In this document: piece after piece, positions 1 through 6,808 of the stretch
How positions within the stretch are numbered: the first letter of the stretch is position 1
Layout of the letters: each line of letters starts with the position of its first letter
NCBI GenBank assembly: GCA_016931365.1
Contig: JAFGEY010000221.1
Coordinates: 1-11,885 of the forward strand
Origin: Anaerolineae bacterium
Lineage (GTDB): Bacteria; Chloroflexota; Anaerolineae; JAFGEY01
Direction of reading: 5' to 3'
DNA length: 11,885 nt
Program-made: the position numbers and the translations under genes
The notes under the pieces: generated by a model
The model's input: only the letters and a program-made list of their open reading frames with translations
What the model was told of the DNA's origin: nothing
Database searches by the model: none

Positions 1-54
1 CGATTGTATCACAACTTGGAGAAAAGACCAAGACGTGCTGCTCTTTGCATATCC

Positions 55-134
55 GGTTTATCAACTCTTCGGTTGGTCAATCCTTCGGTTGGTCAATCCT
101 TCGGTTGGTCAATCCTTCGGTTTGTCAACCCTTT
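55..134. repeat. 16-bp tandem repeat, five units
   Basis: Three identical consecutive units of GGTTGGTCAATCCTTC lie at 71-86, 87-102 and 103-118. Degenerate units flank them at 55-70 (GGTTTATCAACTCTTC) and 119-134 (GGTTTGTCAACCCTTT). The last unit supplies the -35 hexamer of the promoter at 122-150. Each unit carries a TTGGTCAA or TTGTCAA core, so the array could be a set of operator sites, decayed copies of a -35 region, or simply a slippage product. The repeat is seen directly; any regulatory role is inference. Confidence 0.9.
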
Positions 135-150
135 TCAGGTATGCTACAAT
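122..150 (+). promoter_or_regulatory. Predicted sigma-70 promoter with extended -10
   Basis: TTGTCA (122-127) and TACAAT (145-150) are separated by exactly 17 bases. The dinucleotide TG at 142-143 makes the -10 an extended type (TGCTACAAT). A transcript would start near 157 and leave a leader of about 40 bases before the ATG at 199. The -35 sits inside the last unit of the tandem repeat, so repeat number or a repeat-binding protein could affect this promoter. Confidence 0.7.
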
Positions 151-198
151 AGGCACGTATGTTTCTGTAACAACTGTGTGTGAATTGGGGTGGGATCA

Positions 199-2115
199 AT
201 GGTGCCTGTATCGATGCCTTCTGGCCTTCAACTGTTTTACGAACTGGTACAAAAGCTCAACACGACTTTGGACCTGGATATCGTTCTCGCCCAAGTGATT
301 GAACAGGTGAACCAGTTTCTGGACATCGATGCTACATCGATTTCGCTGCTTGACCCGGACAGCAAAGAGTTGGTCATTCAGATGACCATCGGCAATGAAA
401 CCGACCCACAGCTCGGATTGCGCTTGCCGCCGTATGCGGGCATCGCCGGGTGGGTAGTGCATCACGTCAAGCCGCTCCTGATCCCCGATGTGCAAAAAGA
501 CCCTCGCTTTTACCCGGCCGTCGATCAGCGAACCAATTTTACTTCTCGGGCCATGATCTGCGTGCCCTTGATCGCCAAAGAACGGCCCATCGGCGTGATT
601 CAGGCGATCAGCAAATCCGAGGACGTTTTTTCCAAGGCCGATCTTTATTTCATGGTTACGCTCGCCGAGGTGACGGCGCTGCACATCGAAAACGCGCGCC
701 TCTACCGCGTCGAGCGGGAAGCGCGCACCCAGGCCGAAGCGCTGCGGCGGGTGGCCGAGGCGGCGAGTTCGTCGTTGAGCCTGGATCAGGTCTTGCCGGC
801 GGCGATGGCAGCCATTCAAAAGGTGATCCCATTTGACAGTATGGCGATTGCCGTACAGCACGATTACCCGACCAACCTCTGCCAATGTGCGCTATGTGCA
901 CAGCAGCCGGGTGAGGAGTATCTGAGTGTGATCGCCGCGCGTGGGTTCGATGACCCTGAATCGGTGCTCAAAATATCGCTTCCCGTATCCAAGGTGCCCA
1001 TTTTTCAACAGATGGTTGCACTCAAGCAGCCTGTTGACATCCTCAACACACGGCTTGATCGGCGGTATGTGCGCTGGGCGGGCACGGAGCAGGTTCGTTC
1101 GTGGCTGGGCGTGCCGTTGGTGATTAAGGGGCAAGTCATCGGCCAGATTAGCATCGATCGACACCAGGTGCGGGCATTTACATCACAAGAAATTGGCGTG
1201 GCGGTGGCCTTTGCGCAGCATATCGCCAGCGCAGTGACCAATGCGCGTCTGTATGGTGAAGCACGCTCGCGTGCTGATGACCTGACAATTCTCAACGAGG
1301 TCTTGTTGGCCGTGAACACCTCCGGCGATTTAGAGCATACACTGGACTGCGTGTTAGATACGATATCGGCGCTGTTTGAATTGAATGCTGCCGCCGTGCT
1401 GCTGCTCGACGATCTGGCGCACCAACTCAAATTGTGCGTTCAACGGGGTTTTGAGCCGGAGGTTGTAGCGCGACTCCAGTCGGTTTCTGTGCGCGACGAT
1501 TTGACCGCTCACCAGGTGGTGATGGCGTCTAAAACAGTCGTGCTGGGGACGCGTGTCGATCAGCTTTCAGCCATTGACAGGGACTCAGGCGTGTGTGTCT
1601 GGATACCGCTTTTGTCGCGTGCTCAGGTCGTCGGCGCGCTGGTGGCGCAGAACTGCAAGCCGCATGGGTTTTCGGTGCAAAACCTGTCCTTGCTCGAAGC
1701 CGTCGGCCGCCAGATCGGCACGACGATCGGGCAGATTCGCCGCTACACGGCGCTGTCCCAATCGCAGCGATGCCTGACCGAGTGGTCGATCCGGGCGGGA
1801 GCGATGCTGTATCGCGCTAACGCTGAGGGGCGGATCGAGGATGTATGCCTTGCAGCCGAGGCGCTGACCGGCTATGATGTCGAGGCGTTGATCGGTTGCG
1901 CAGATGTGTGGCGCGATTTGATCTATCCAGACGATCGCGCTATGGTCGATGCGATGCGCGGGCAGGTGTTGGCGGGTGAGCCAAGGGGAGAGTGCGAATA
2001 TCGCCTGGTCCGGCAGGATGGCTCGATCCGCGAGGTTCGCGAGCTGGATGTGCCGGTTCACGATGGGCGAGTGGTGGGGTGGGAAGGTTTGATCTGGTTA
2101 AAAGGTGTGGGCTGA
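199..2115 (+). CDS. Triple-GAF, PAS-terminated sensor-like protein
   Basis: This 638-residue soluble protein has three GAF-type domains (about 25-165, 195-350 and 370-515) and a C-terminal PAS domain (about 530-635). GAF1 shows the typical G-I-A-G-W-V and V-P-L/G-V-I-Q strands. The PAS domain shows the W-R-D-L-I-Y-P-D-D and R-Q-D-G-S-I-R-E-V elements of the PAS_3 type. Helical linkers rich in Ala, Arg and Glu join the domains. GAF2 contains CQCALC (residues 228-233), a possible metal or redox site. No kinase, GGDEF, EAL or DNA-binding output domain follows: the protein stops just after the PAS, so it may act on a partner. ATG at 199 is chosen over an in-frame GTG at 190; a G-rich stretch (187-194) is its only, weak, ribosome site. 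The downstream HhH gene is 34 bases away and probably co-transcribed. The ligand is unknown. Confidence 0.9.
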   Translation: MVPVSMPSGLQLFYELVQKLNTTLDLDIVLAQVIEQVNQFLDIDATSISLLDPDSKELVIQMTIGNETDPQLGLRLPPYAGIAGWVVHHVKPLLIPDVQKDPRFYPAVDQRTNFTSRAMICVPLIAKERPIGVIQAISKSEDVFSKADLYFMVTLAEVTALHIENARLYRVEREARTQAEALRRVAEAASSSLSLDQVLPAAMAAIQKVIPFDSMAIAVQHDYPTNLCQCALCAQQPGEEYLSVIAARGFDDPESVLKISLPVSKVPIFQQMVALKQPVDILNTRLDRRYVRWAGTEQVRSWLGVPLVIKGQVIGQISIDRHQVRAFTSQEIGVAVAFAQHIASAVTNARLYGEARSRADDLTILNEVLLAVNTSGDLEHTLDCVLDTISALFELNAAAVLLLDDLAHQLKLCVQRGFEPEVVARLQSVSVRDDLTAHQVVMASKTVVLGTRVDQLSAIDRDSGVCVWIPLLSRAQVVGALVAQNCKPHGFSVQNLSLLEAVGRQIGTTIGQIRRYTALSQSQRCLTEWSIRAGAMLYRANAEGRIEDVCLAAEALTGYDVEALIGCADVWRDLIYPDDRAMVDAMRGQVLAGEPRGECEYRLVRQDGSIREVRELDVPVHDGRVVGWEGLIWLKGVG

Positions 2116-2149
2116 AAAGCGCATACCGTCCAGTTGCAGGAGGCGAAAG

Positions 2150-2782
2150 ATGCGCATGAACGTGACGACGATCCTGTTGACGGCACTGGTTGCGGTGGGC
2201 TTTTTGACCGGTTTGCTGGTCGGCGCATTTGTGTCTGGATTGAATGGATTTGCGTTTCTGGCGCTTCCCGTGCTGGTGGTCGGATTTTTGGCCGGTTGGC
2301 TCGCCGAATGGTATCTCGATACCCGGCAGCGCGAAGCAGAATTGAGTCAAACCGGGTTTCGCGTGGCTGAGCCACATGAGGCCGAACCGCAGAGAACTGA
2401 GCTGTATGAAGCCGAGCCGCGCGAGGCTTTGGCCGCACCCGACCCGCGAATCGCCGAACTGATTGACCTGGTCAAAGATGCGTTGGCCGACCGACAAAAG
2501 GACATCGACGATTTGCTGGATCGGCTGGCTCAAAAGGACACCCAGATCGACCAGGTGCAGGCCGAGTTTGCCCGCTATGCGGCCAAACATCCTGACGATC
2601 TGACGGCGATCAAGGGGGTTGGGCGTGTCTATCAAAGCCGGTTGCGCGACGCCGGGATCAACACCTTTGCCGAGCTAGCAGCATCGACGCCGGAGCGCAT
2701 TCGAACCCTATTGCAGGCTAAACCCTGGCAAAAGATCAGCCTGGAAAGTTGGATCGAACAGGCCAAAGCACTGGCGGGATAG
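2150..2782 (+). CDS. Membrane-anchored helix-hairpin-helix protein
   Basis: This protein has 210 residues. Two hydrophobic segments (about 5-29 and 32-54) with a short Gly/Asn turn form a membrane hairpin. A charged stretch follows, with repeated E-A-E-P motifs (73-92), and then a predicted coiled coil (about 98-146). The C-terminus (about 148-187) has a helix-hairpin-helix fold signature, A-I-K-G-V-G-R-V-Y-Q-S-R-L, followed by A-G-I-N-T-F-A-E-L-A. Such domains in other proteins bind DNA non-specifically or mediate protein contacts. A strong ribosome site, AGGAGG (2138-2143), sits six bases before ATG 2150, so longer GTG-initiated forms are unlikely. It follows the GAF gene and probably shares its promoter. 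The specific function is unknown; a membrane-tethered nucleic-acid or partner-binding protein is an inference. Confidence 0.85.
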   Translation: MRMNVTTILLTALVAVGFLTGLLVGAFVSGLNGFAFLALPVLVVGFLAGWLAEWYLDTRQREAELSQTGFRVAEPHEAEPQRTELYEAEPREALAAPDPRIAELIDLVKDALADRQKDIDDLLDRLAQKDTQIDQVQAEFARYAAKHPDDLTAIKGVGRVYQSRLRDAGINTFAELAASTPERIRTLLQAKPWQKISLESWIEQAKALAG

Positions 2783-2791
2783 GAAACCATT

Positions 2792-4072
2792 CTACGGCGT
2801 TTGGGGTGGGGTAAGCGGTTGAGCCGTGTGCCCAAAGGGCACCTGGATGGGCGTCATTTCGGCATCGAACAGGGTGCGGCCCAGCAGCACGATGCGTTGT
2901 GGTACGAGGTTGGGCATTTGAGGTTCCCAGCGCCAGAGGACAAAGGTCGCCAGTGCGCCGGGCGCACCAAATGACATTGCCGGCAGACCGAGCAAACGGC
3001 ACGGATTTTTGGTGACCAGATCCAAGTGATCGACCGGCGTTTTGCCGTCATCCATAAATGTGGTGAAATTGGCCAGGCAACGCGCCAGGGGCACGGCGGC
3101 GCCGATCAGTGTTGGCGATTGGTAAAAGCCAAATCGGCCCTCAGGCGACATTTCGGCGATCCGGTCGAGGTGGTGGTACAGTCCCGGCGGCGCGCCAGCC
3201 ATTTCAACGGCGTCGCTGACCAGAAACAGCTTGTTGCGCGGCTTGGCCCGGGCCAGCACCTTCACCGTTGCCGGGGGCAGGTGATGCCCGTCGGCGATCA
3301 GCCCGGCGTAGAGCCGGTCTTCGGCGGCCTGTTCCCACAGGATGTTGGGATGGCGCGGCATCACGTTATGGCAACCGTTGCCCAGGTGGGTCACGCCGCG
3401 CGCGCCAGCCTCGACCGCGCGGCGGATGATCTCGCTGTCGGCGTTGTGGTGGCCCAGGCAGACGGTGATTTGACGCCGGGCAACCTCATCGATAAACCCA
3501 AGTGCGCCGTCAATTTCCGGGGCCAGGGTCAGCAGTCGGATGCGGTTCCCCGACGCCTCTTGCAGACGTTCAAAATCGCGCAAACCGGGTGGGCGGACAT
3601 GTGGGCGCGGGTGCGCGCCGCGCGGGCCATCGTCGGGCGAGATCCACGGCCCTTCCTGGTGGATGCCCGCCACCATCGCCGCCACATCGGGATACATTCG
3701 ACATGCCGCATCGATCTGGCGCATTGCCTCGGCCATTGTGTCCAGGGCATCGGTGGTGATGGTCGGCAGGAAGTGGGTGGCGCCGCTGAGCAGGATCGAC
3801 CAGCACAGATCGCGGATCGTCTCTACGCCGCCCAGGTCTTTAAAGCCGCGCCCCCAAAAGCCGTTGATCTGCACGTCGAACAGACCAGGCGTGGCAAAGA
3901 CATTTGGATCAGAATGGACATGGCGGCGTTCATCGGCGTCGGCCGGGCGGAGGCCGGTGAACCGTTCGCCTTCCCAGGTCAAAACGGCGCCGTCGTCCGG
4001 GCACGTGCCCGGTCTCAGCCGGACGACGGCGCTTTCGCGCGCGGGCGGATCGGGCCAGGGATAACCGCTCAT
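2792..4072 (-). CDS. nagA: N-acetylglucosamine-6-phosphate deacetylase family protein (NagA-like)
   Basis: This 426-residue metal-dependent amidohydrolase would remove the acetyl group from GlcNAc-6-phosphate or a related amide sugar in the cytoplasm. Visible family motifs are GIHQEGP (136-142, metal ligand E140), CLGHHNAD (205-212, H208), THLGNG (228-233, H229), GLIADGHH (257-264) and LVSDAVEMAG (284-293, catalytic-type D287). The early P-G-L-F-D-V-Q-I-N-G motif (62-71) is also typical. Several motifs differ from textbook NagA: HLGNGCHN replaces the usual HLFNAM-type sequence, and the C-terminus is extended. The substrate may therefore not be GlcNAc-6-P. A GAGG ribosome site lies inside the end of the upstream GNAT gene, and the two genes are only three bases apart, so they are likely coupled. 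Its 3' end converges with the HhH gene, with nine bases between stops. No nagB or kinase is present here. Confidence 0.85.
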   Translation of the reverse strand: MSGYPWPDPPARESAVVRLRPGTCPDDGAVLTWEGERFTGLRPADADERRHVHSDPNVFATPGLFDVQINGFWGRGFKDLGGVETIRDLCWSILLSGATHFLPTITTDALDTMAEAMRQIDAACRMYPDVAAMVAGIHQEGPWISPDDGPRGAHPRPHVRPPGLRDFERLQEASGNRIRLLTLAPEIDGALGFIDEVARRQITVCLGHHNADSEIIRRAVEAGARGVTHLGNGCHNVMPRHPNILWEQAAEDRLYAGLIADGHHLPPATVKVLARAKPRNKLFLVSDAVEMAGAPPGLYHHLDRIAEMSPEGRFGFYQSPTLIGAAVPLARCLANFTTFMDDGKTPVDHLDLVTKNPCRLLGLPAMSFGAPGALATFVLWRWEPQMPNLVPQRIVLLGRTLFDAEMTPIQVPFGHTAQPLTPPQTP

Positions 4073-4075
4073 CGT

Positions 4076-4627
4076 TTACCTCGCTACAAAAGTCTGCATA
4101 GGGCCATCCCAATCTTCGACCCGGATTTCCTCAAACTTGCCATTCGTATAACGGCCAATCACGCCTCGCCAGAAGGCTTGAGCAGGCGTATTGCTGGTTT
4201 CCTGCCCCACCCGCCAGCAGCCGGGAAAGCGGTCGAACAGGGTCGTCGCTACCTGCCGGCCCACACCCTGCCCGCGATATTTTCGCATGATGAAAAACTC
4301 GGCCATCTCGGTGCGCGGCGGCTCGTCGTCGATCTGACGCACCAGGGCGAACCCGGCCAGCTTGCCATCGACGCGGACGAGGAACGGGTGACGGCCCGCT
4401 TCGGTCCAATAGTGGTCGAGGTAAGGGTAGCCGAACGTGCCGTGTTCGTCCACGTCGCTACCGTCGAGTGGGCTGAAATCGTACAGGTACAGTTCCAGCA
4501 GCTGGCGCAGCACCACTTGGTCGCTAACAGTCGCTTTGTCGATCTGGACGTTCATGCCGTGTATATCTCCAATGGATGCACCGGGGTAAGCGGTTTTCCA
4601 GGCAGGGGTCAGGGTGGGAGATTGCAT
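4076..4627 (-). CDS. GNAT-family acetyltransferase
   Basis: This predicted N-acetyltransferase of 183 residues transfers acetyl from acetyl-CoA to an unknown amine. The acetyl-CoA pyrophosphate loop is clear: MRKYRGQGVGR (114-124), preceded by the usual strand A-E-F-F-I (109-113). The C-terminal part reads Q-E-T-S-N-T-P-A-Q-A-F-W-R (142-154) then I-G-R-Y-T-N-G-K-F-E-E, as in the predicted acetyltransferases grouped as COG5628. AGGAG six bases before ATG 4627 supports this start. An internal ATG at 4555 (M25) has only a distant GGAG (11 bases) but would give a more typical GNAT N-terminus, so a shorter form is possible. The gene is followed after three bases by the nagA-like gene. Pairing an acetyltransferase with a deacetylase suggests both may act on amino-sugar or related metabolites, but no sequence feature proves this. 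Confidence 0.88.
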   Translation of the reverse strand: MQSPTLTPAWKTAYPGASIGDIHGMNVQIDKATVSDQVVLRQLLELYLYDFSPLDGSDVDEHGTFGYPYLDHYWTEAGRHPFLVRVDGKLAGFALVRQIDDEPPRTEMAEFFIMRKYRGQGVGRQVATTLFDRFPGCWRVGQETSNTPAQAFWRGVIGRYTNGKFEEIRVEDWDGPMQTFVAR

Positions 4628-4705
4628 GATGGTCTCCTATTTGACTCGAGTTGTAATTGTGACCGCCGACTGCTCTCATTGGATGGGAATATCCGAGCGA
4701 TGGGT

Positions 4706-4733
4706 GGTCTGTGGTCGGTAGTCGGTGGTCTGG
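4706..4733. repeat. Degenerate 7-bp tandem repeat
   Basis: Four head-to-tail heptamers, GGTCTGT, GGTCGGT, AGTCGGT and GGTCTGG, lie in the 147-base gap between the GNAT start and the stop of the upstream gene. The motif is short and degenerate. It may be a low-complexity intergenic sequence or a binding array upstream of the GNAT-nagA pair. No convincing promoter was found in this gap. Confidence 0.6.
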
Positions 4734-4750
4734 GTATGATGGATCATGTC

Positions 4751-4775
4751 TGAATAAACGGTCACTCGGATGACC
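4751..4775 (-). terminator. Weak possible terminator after the 278-residue gene
   Basis: On the minus strand the stop codon overlaps GGTCA, a six-base loop, then TGACC and the tail GTTTATTCA. The five-bp stem is short and the T tract is interrupted, so termination here would be inefficient at best. Confidence 0.25.
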
Positions 4776-5611
4776 TAATAAATGGCGTCGGAACAAGTGC
4801 ACACCCCGGCGTGCAGCCCGATGCGCTTGTACATACGAATTTCGCCGTCGATGCTGCCCCAGGGGGTGTCGAGGATGCCGTCGTGGATGGCCCAGCTTCG
4901 ACCGCGCACGGTGCGCGCCAGTTCGGGGCGGCGGAAGGGCGTTGAACCGTCAAGTTTTTCGTATAGAGGGCCGCCGGGCTGGAAATCGAGATGGATTTGC
5001 TCCATTTTGCGCTGACCCGTCATGTAGCTAAAGCCGTACCGCTCGAACATAATCGCCGCATGATAGGCCAGCGGTTCGATGAAAAAACGATCCTTGCCCA
5101 ACCCGATCATAAACTGCTCCATAACCGGGATCAGTTCGCGGCTGAGGTGCAGACCCTGGCGCACCTGGCCCGGGGCCAACCCGGCGTCCATCGCCGCGAT
5201 CTCGGCCAGGATGTTGCGCGGGCGCGAGTCGAGCTTGGTGATCTCGCCCTGCCAGTGTTGATCGACGTCAAAACGGGGGGCAAAGGGATCGTTGACGATC
5301 AGCAGCAGCACTTCAATCTGCCCGTTGACGGTGTCAGCCATCTGAAAATAGAGCAGCGGATCGCGCCGGTTGTCCGGGTGGCGCACGTCGAACTCGACAA
5401 AGCCGGTGTTGGGCAGACAGCGAATCGTGGTGTCAAGCGGACTGCTGGCCGGACAGTGCCGGTCGAGGATGTGTTGGGGGAATAATGTGCGATACAGGGG
5501 ATATTTGGCCTCATCGGGCAGGGCATTAATCTGCCGGATGCAGGAGAGGTGGATGCCGTCGAACGCGAAGCGTTCGAATGTGAACCGTTGGTTCACACAG
5601 CGTTCATCCAT
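4775..5611 (-). CDS. Uncharacterised protein coupled to smpB
   Basis: This 278-residue soluble protein belongs to no family I recognise. It has no signal peptide or membrane segment. Residues 177-205 (FFIEPLAYHAAIMFERYGFS and what follows) resemble the C-terminal helix-strand of GNAT enzymes (A-x-x-L-Y-E-R-x-G-F pattern), but no acetyl-CoA loop is visible. The last 40 residues are rich in aromatic and acidic residues (SWAIHDGILDTPWGSIDGEI, 239-258) and end with CTCSDAIY. The reading frame stays open upstream through smpB, but that part is an Arg/Ser/Thr-rich shadow. The start is placed at ATG 5611, one base after the smpB stop (TAA, A, ATG), which implies translational coupling. GGGGA about 12 bases upstream is a weak ribosome site. 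The coupling suggests co-regulation with trans-translation. Confidence 0.8.
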   Translation of the reverse strand: MDERCVNQRFTFERFAFDGIHLSCIRQINALPDEAKYPLYRTLFPQHILDRHCPASSPLDTTIRCLPNTGFVEFDVRHPDNRRDPLLYFQMADTVNGQIEVLLLIVNDPFAPRFDVDQHWQGEITKLDSRPRNILAEIAAMDAGLAPGQVRQGLHLSRELIPVMEQFMIGLGKDRFFIEPLAYHAAIMFERYGFSYMTGQRKMEQIHLDFQPGGPLYEKLDGSTPFRRPELARTVRGRSWAIHDGILDTPWGSIDGEIRMYKRIGLHAGVCTCSDAIY

Positions 5612-5612
5612 T

Positions 5613-6104
5613 TTACCCGTATCCCCGTTCGCGCTCACGCTCGCGGAGTTCGCGCTGCACGCGGCGCTCGTCGTCCCGTTTGGCGATTGCTTCGCGCTTG
5701 TCGTATTGGCGCTTGCCGCGCGCCAGCCCCAGCTCGACCTTGGCGCGGTTGTTTTTGAGGTAGACGCGCAGCGGCACGAGCGTGTAGCCCTTTTCCTGCA
5801 TGCGGTTGGCCAGGCGAGCGATCTGTCGCTTGTGCAGCAGCAGCTTGCGCGGCCGGCGCGGCTCGTGGCCGTAGCGGCTGGCCGGGTCATAGCTCGAGAT
5901 GTGGACGTTGAACAGCCACACCTCACCGTTCTCGATCGTGGCATACCCATCGCGCAGGTTGACCCGCCCGGCGCGGATCGACTTGATCTCGGAGCCGATC
6001 AGCACGATGCCGGCCTCGAACTTGTCTTCGATGGTATAGTCGTGATAGGCTTTTCGATTGCTGGCGACGGTCTTGATGCCGTCTTCGTCGCCTTGTTTGG
6101 GCAC
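5613..6104 (-). CDS. smpB: SsrA (tmRNA)-binding protein SmpB
   Basis: SmpB binds tmRNA and brings it to ribosomes stalled on broken messages, where its C-terminal tail occupies the empty mRNA channel. The 163-residue product matches the family length. Diagnostic segments are AGIVLIGSEIKSIR (31-44), VNLRDGYATIENGEVWLFN (48-66), the H-I-S-S-Y loop (68-72), RKLLLHKRQI (86-95) and the tail core GKRQYDKRE (130-138), followed by a highly charged Arg/Glu tail. The start is a GTG at 6104 with AAGGA eight bases upstream; a longer in-frame ATG at 6146 adds non-homologous residues. Two S41 proteases lie upstream on the same strand, separated by an AT-rich orphan gene, and an unknown protein follows after one base. 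No tmRNA gene is visible in the window. Confidence 0.97.
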   Translation of the reverse strand: MPKQGDEDGIKTVASNRKAYHDYTIEDKFEAGIVLIGSEIKSIRAGRVNLRDGYATIENGEVWLFNVHISSYDPASRYGHEPRRPRKLLLHKRQIARLANRMQEKGYTLVPLRVYLKNNRAKVELGLARGKRQYDKREAIAKRDDERRVQRELRERERERGYG

Positions 6105-6158
6105 GTTATTTTCCTTTATTGTTCGGCCTGTTCTTATACCTGCCAAAATCTTTGCGCC

Positions 6159-6740
6159 TTATGGAAAATATAATGGGTCAGGTACTGATATGGCAAATTG
6201 GTTTCGAATGTACTTTACAAAACCAGAACAATGCTTTTCTGGAGAACGTTTATCCATATCTTGCCCATAGTAGATTGCTCTGTATATTAGGCTTAAGAAC
6301 AACTTCCGGATATGCTTCCATGCCTCTTGATAAGATTTTCCTATCGAGTAATAACCGTTTGCAGAAAAGTCTCTGTGTTTTGTTCTATCTTTGTAGGTAG
6401 GGTATGCTTCCTCTTGAGTGTCACAATCATCCATTTGCCATCCCCACTGAGCAAGTTCAGCTAATGTAGGCAAATAAACCTTATCTTGGTCGTTTTTGCG
6501 AAGAAAATCGTTGTCGAGGGCCAGCCAGATACCATTTTTGTCTATGGTGCACACATAATAGTGTGCTACCGTCAATCTTACTGCATCGTCGGTCATATTG
6601 ACCGACCAAAGCTCCCTGTTATATCTGTTGGCTTCAATAATGCCATCCGCAATGATCTCGATGTAAATTGACCGCAAGTTTTTATCGGGGCAAAGTGTCT
6701 CAAAAATGTTTTGTGCATCCCGTTCACTATCTGGATTCAT
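6159..6740 (-). CDS. AT-rich orphan protein, probably acquired
   Basis: The product has 193 residues and I do not recognise the family. It is soluble and rich in Tyr, Trp, Asp and Lys, with no signal peptide or membrane segment. Segments such as SIYIEIIADGIIEANRYNRE (24-43), W-S-V-N-M-T-D-D-A-V-R-L and Y-Y-V-C-T-I-D-K-N-G-I-W-L-A-L look like a compact alpha/beta domain. ATG 6740 is chosen because AAGGAG (6748-6753) lies seven bases upstream; the 16 residues upstream of it come from an intergenic palindrome. Base composition is much lower in G+C than the neighbours (23 of 60 bases in 6241-6300, against strongly GC-rich flanks). It interrupts the ctp-smpB run. Both points suggest horizontal acquisition. 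A palindromic element ends three bases before its ribosome site. Confidence 0.8.
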   Translation of the reverse strand: MNPDSERDAQNIFETLCPDKNLRSIYIEIIADGIIEANRYNRELWSVNMTDDAVRLTVAHYYVCTIDKNGIWLALDNDFLRKNDQDKVYLPTLAELAQWGWQMDDCDTQEEAYPTYKDRTKHRDFSANGYYSIGKSYQEAWKHIRKLFLSLIYRAIYYGQDMDKRSPEKHCSGFVKYIRNQFAISVPDPLYFP

Positions 6741-6756
6741 AATTCGTCTCCTTGAA

Positions 6757-6780
6757 GTAGGCGCGGTTTCCATACCGCGC
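6757..6780 (+). repeat. Small palindromic element, copy 1
   Basis: GTAG precedes the hairpin GCGCGGT-TTCCAT-ACCGCGC (stem 6761-6767 with 6774-6780). It is the inverted counterpart of the copy at 6809-6832. The loop TTCCAT and the GTAG flank are conserved, while the stem differs at one pair with a compensating change. It resembles REP/BIME-type elements of other bacteria in design, not in sequence. It sits three bases upstream of the ribosome site of the AT-rich gene. Confidence 0.85.
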
Positions 6781-6808
6781 ACCACCAATCATCTTGGATA
6801 TTCACAAA

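Noticed and set aside
15..32. CTTGG/CCAAG hairpin at the left edge as a terminator of an upstream gene
   Set aside because: The stem is only five pairs, there is no T tract after it, and no upstream gene is visible.
55..134. Tandem 16-bp units considered as a CRISPR array or replication iterons
   Set aside because: The units are contiguous with no spacers, and no rep or dnaA gene, AT-rich unwinding region or cas gene is present.
35..298. An 87-codon plus-strand frame across the tandem repeat
   Set aside because: It spans the repeat array, the promoter and the start of the GAF gene. Its peptide is just translated repeats and it has no ribosome site.
3026..4753. A 575-codon open frame on the plus strand, antisense to the nagA-like and GNAT genes
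   Set aside because: It is the complement of two genes with clear family motifs, has no ribosome site, and its translation is low in recognisable motifs. Long antisense frames are expected in GC-rich DNA.
5612..5950. In-frame upstream extension of the 278-residue protein through smpB
   Set aside because: The added 113 codons are Arg/Ser/Thr/Ala-rich shadow sequence of smpB in another frame, and the ATG one base after the smpB stop explains the gene better.
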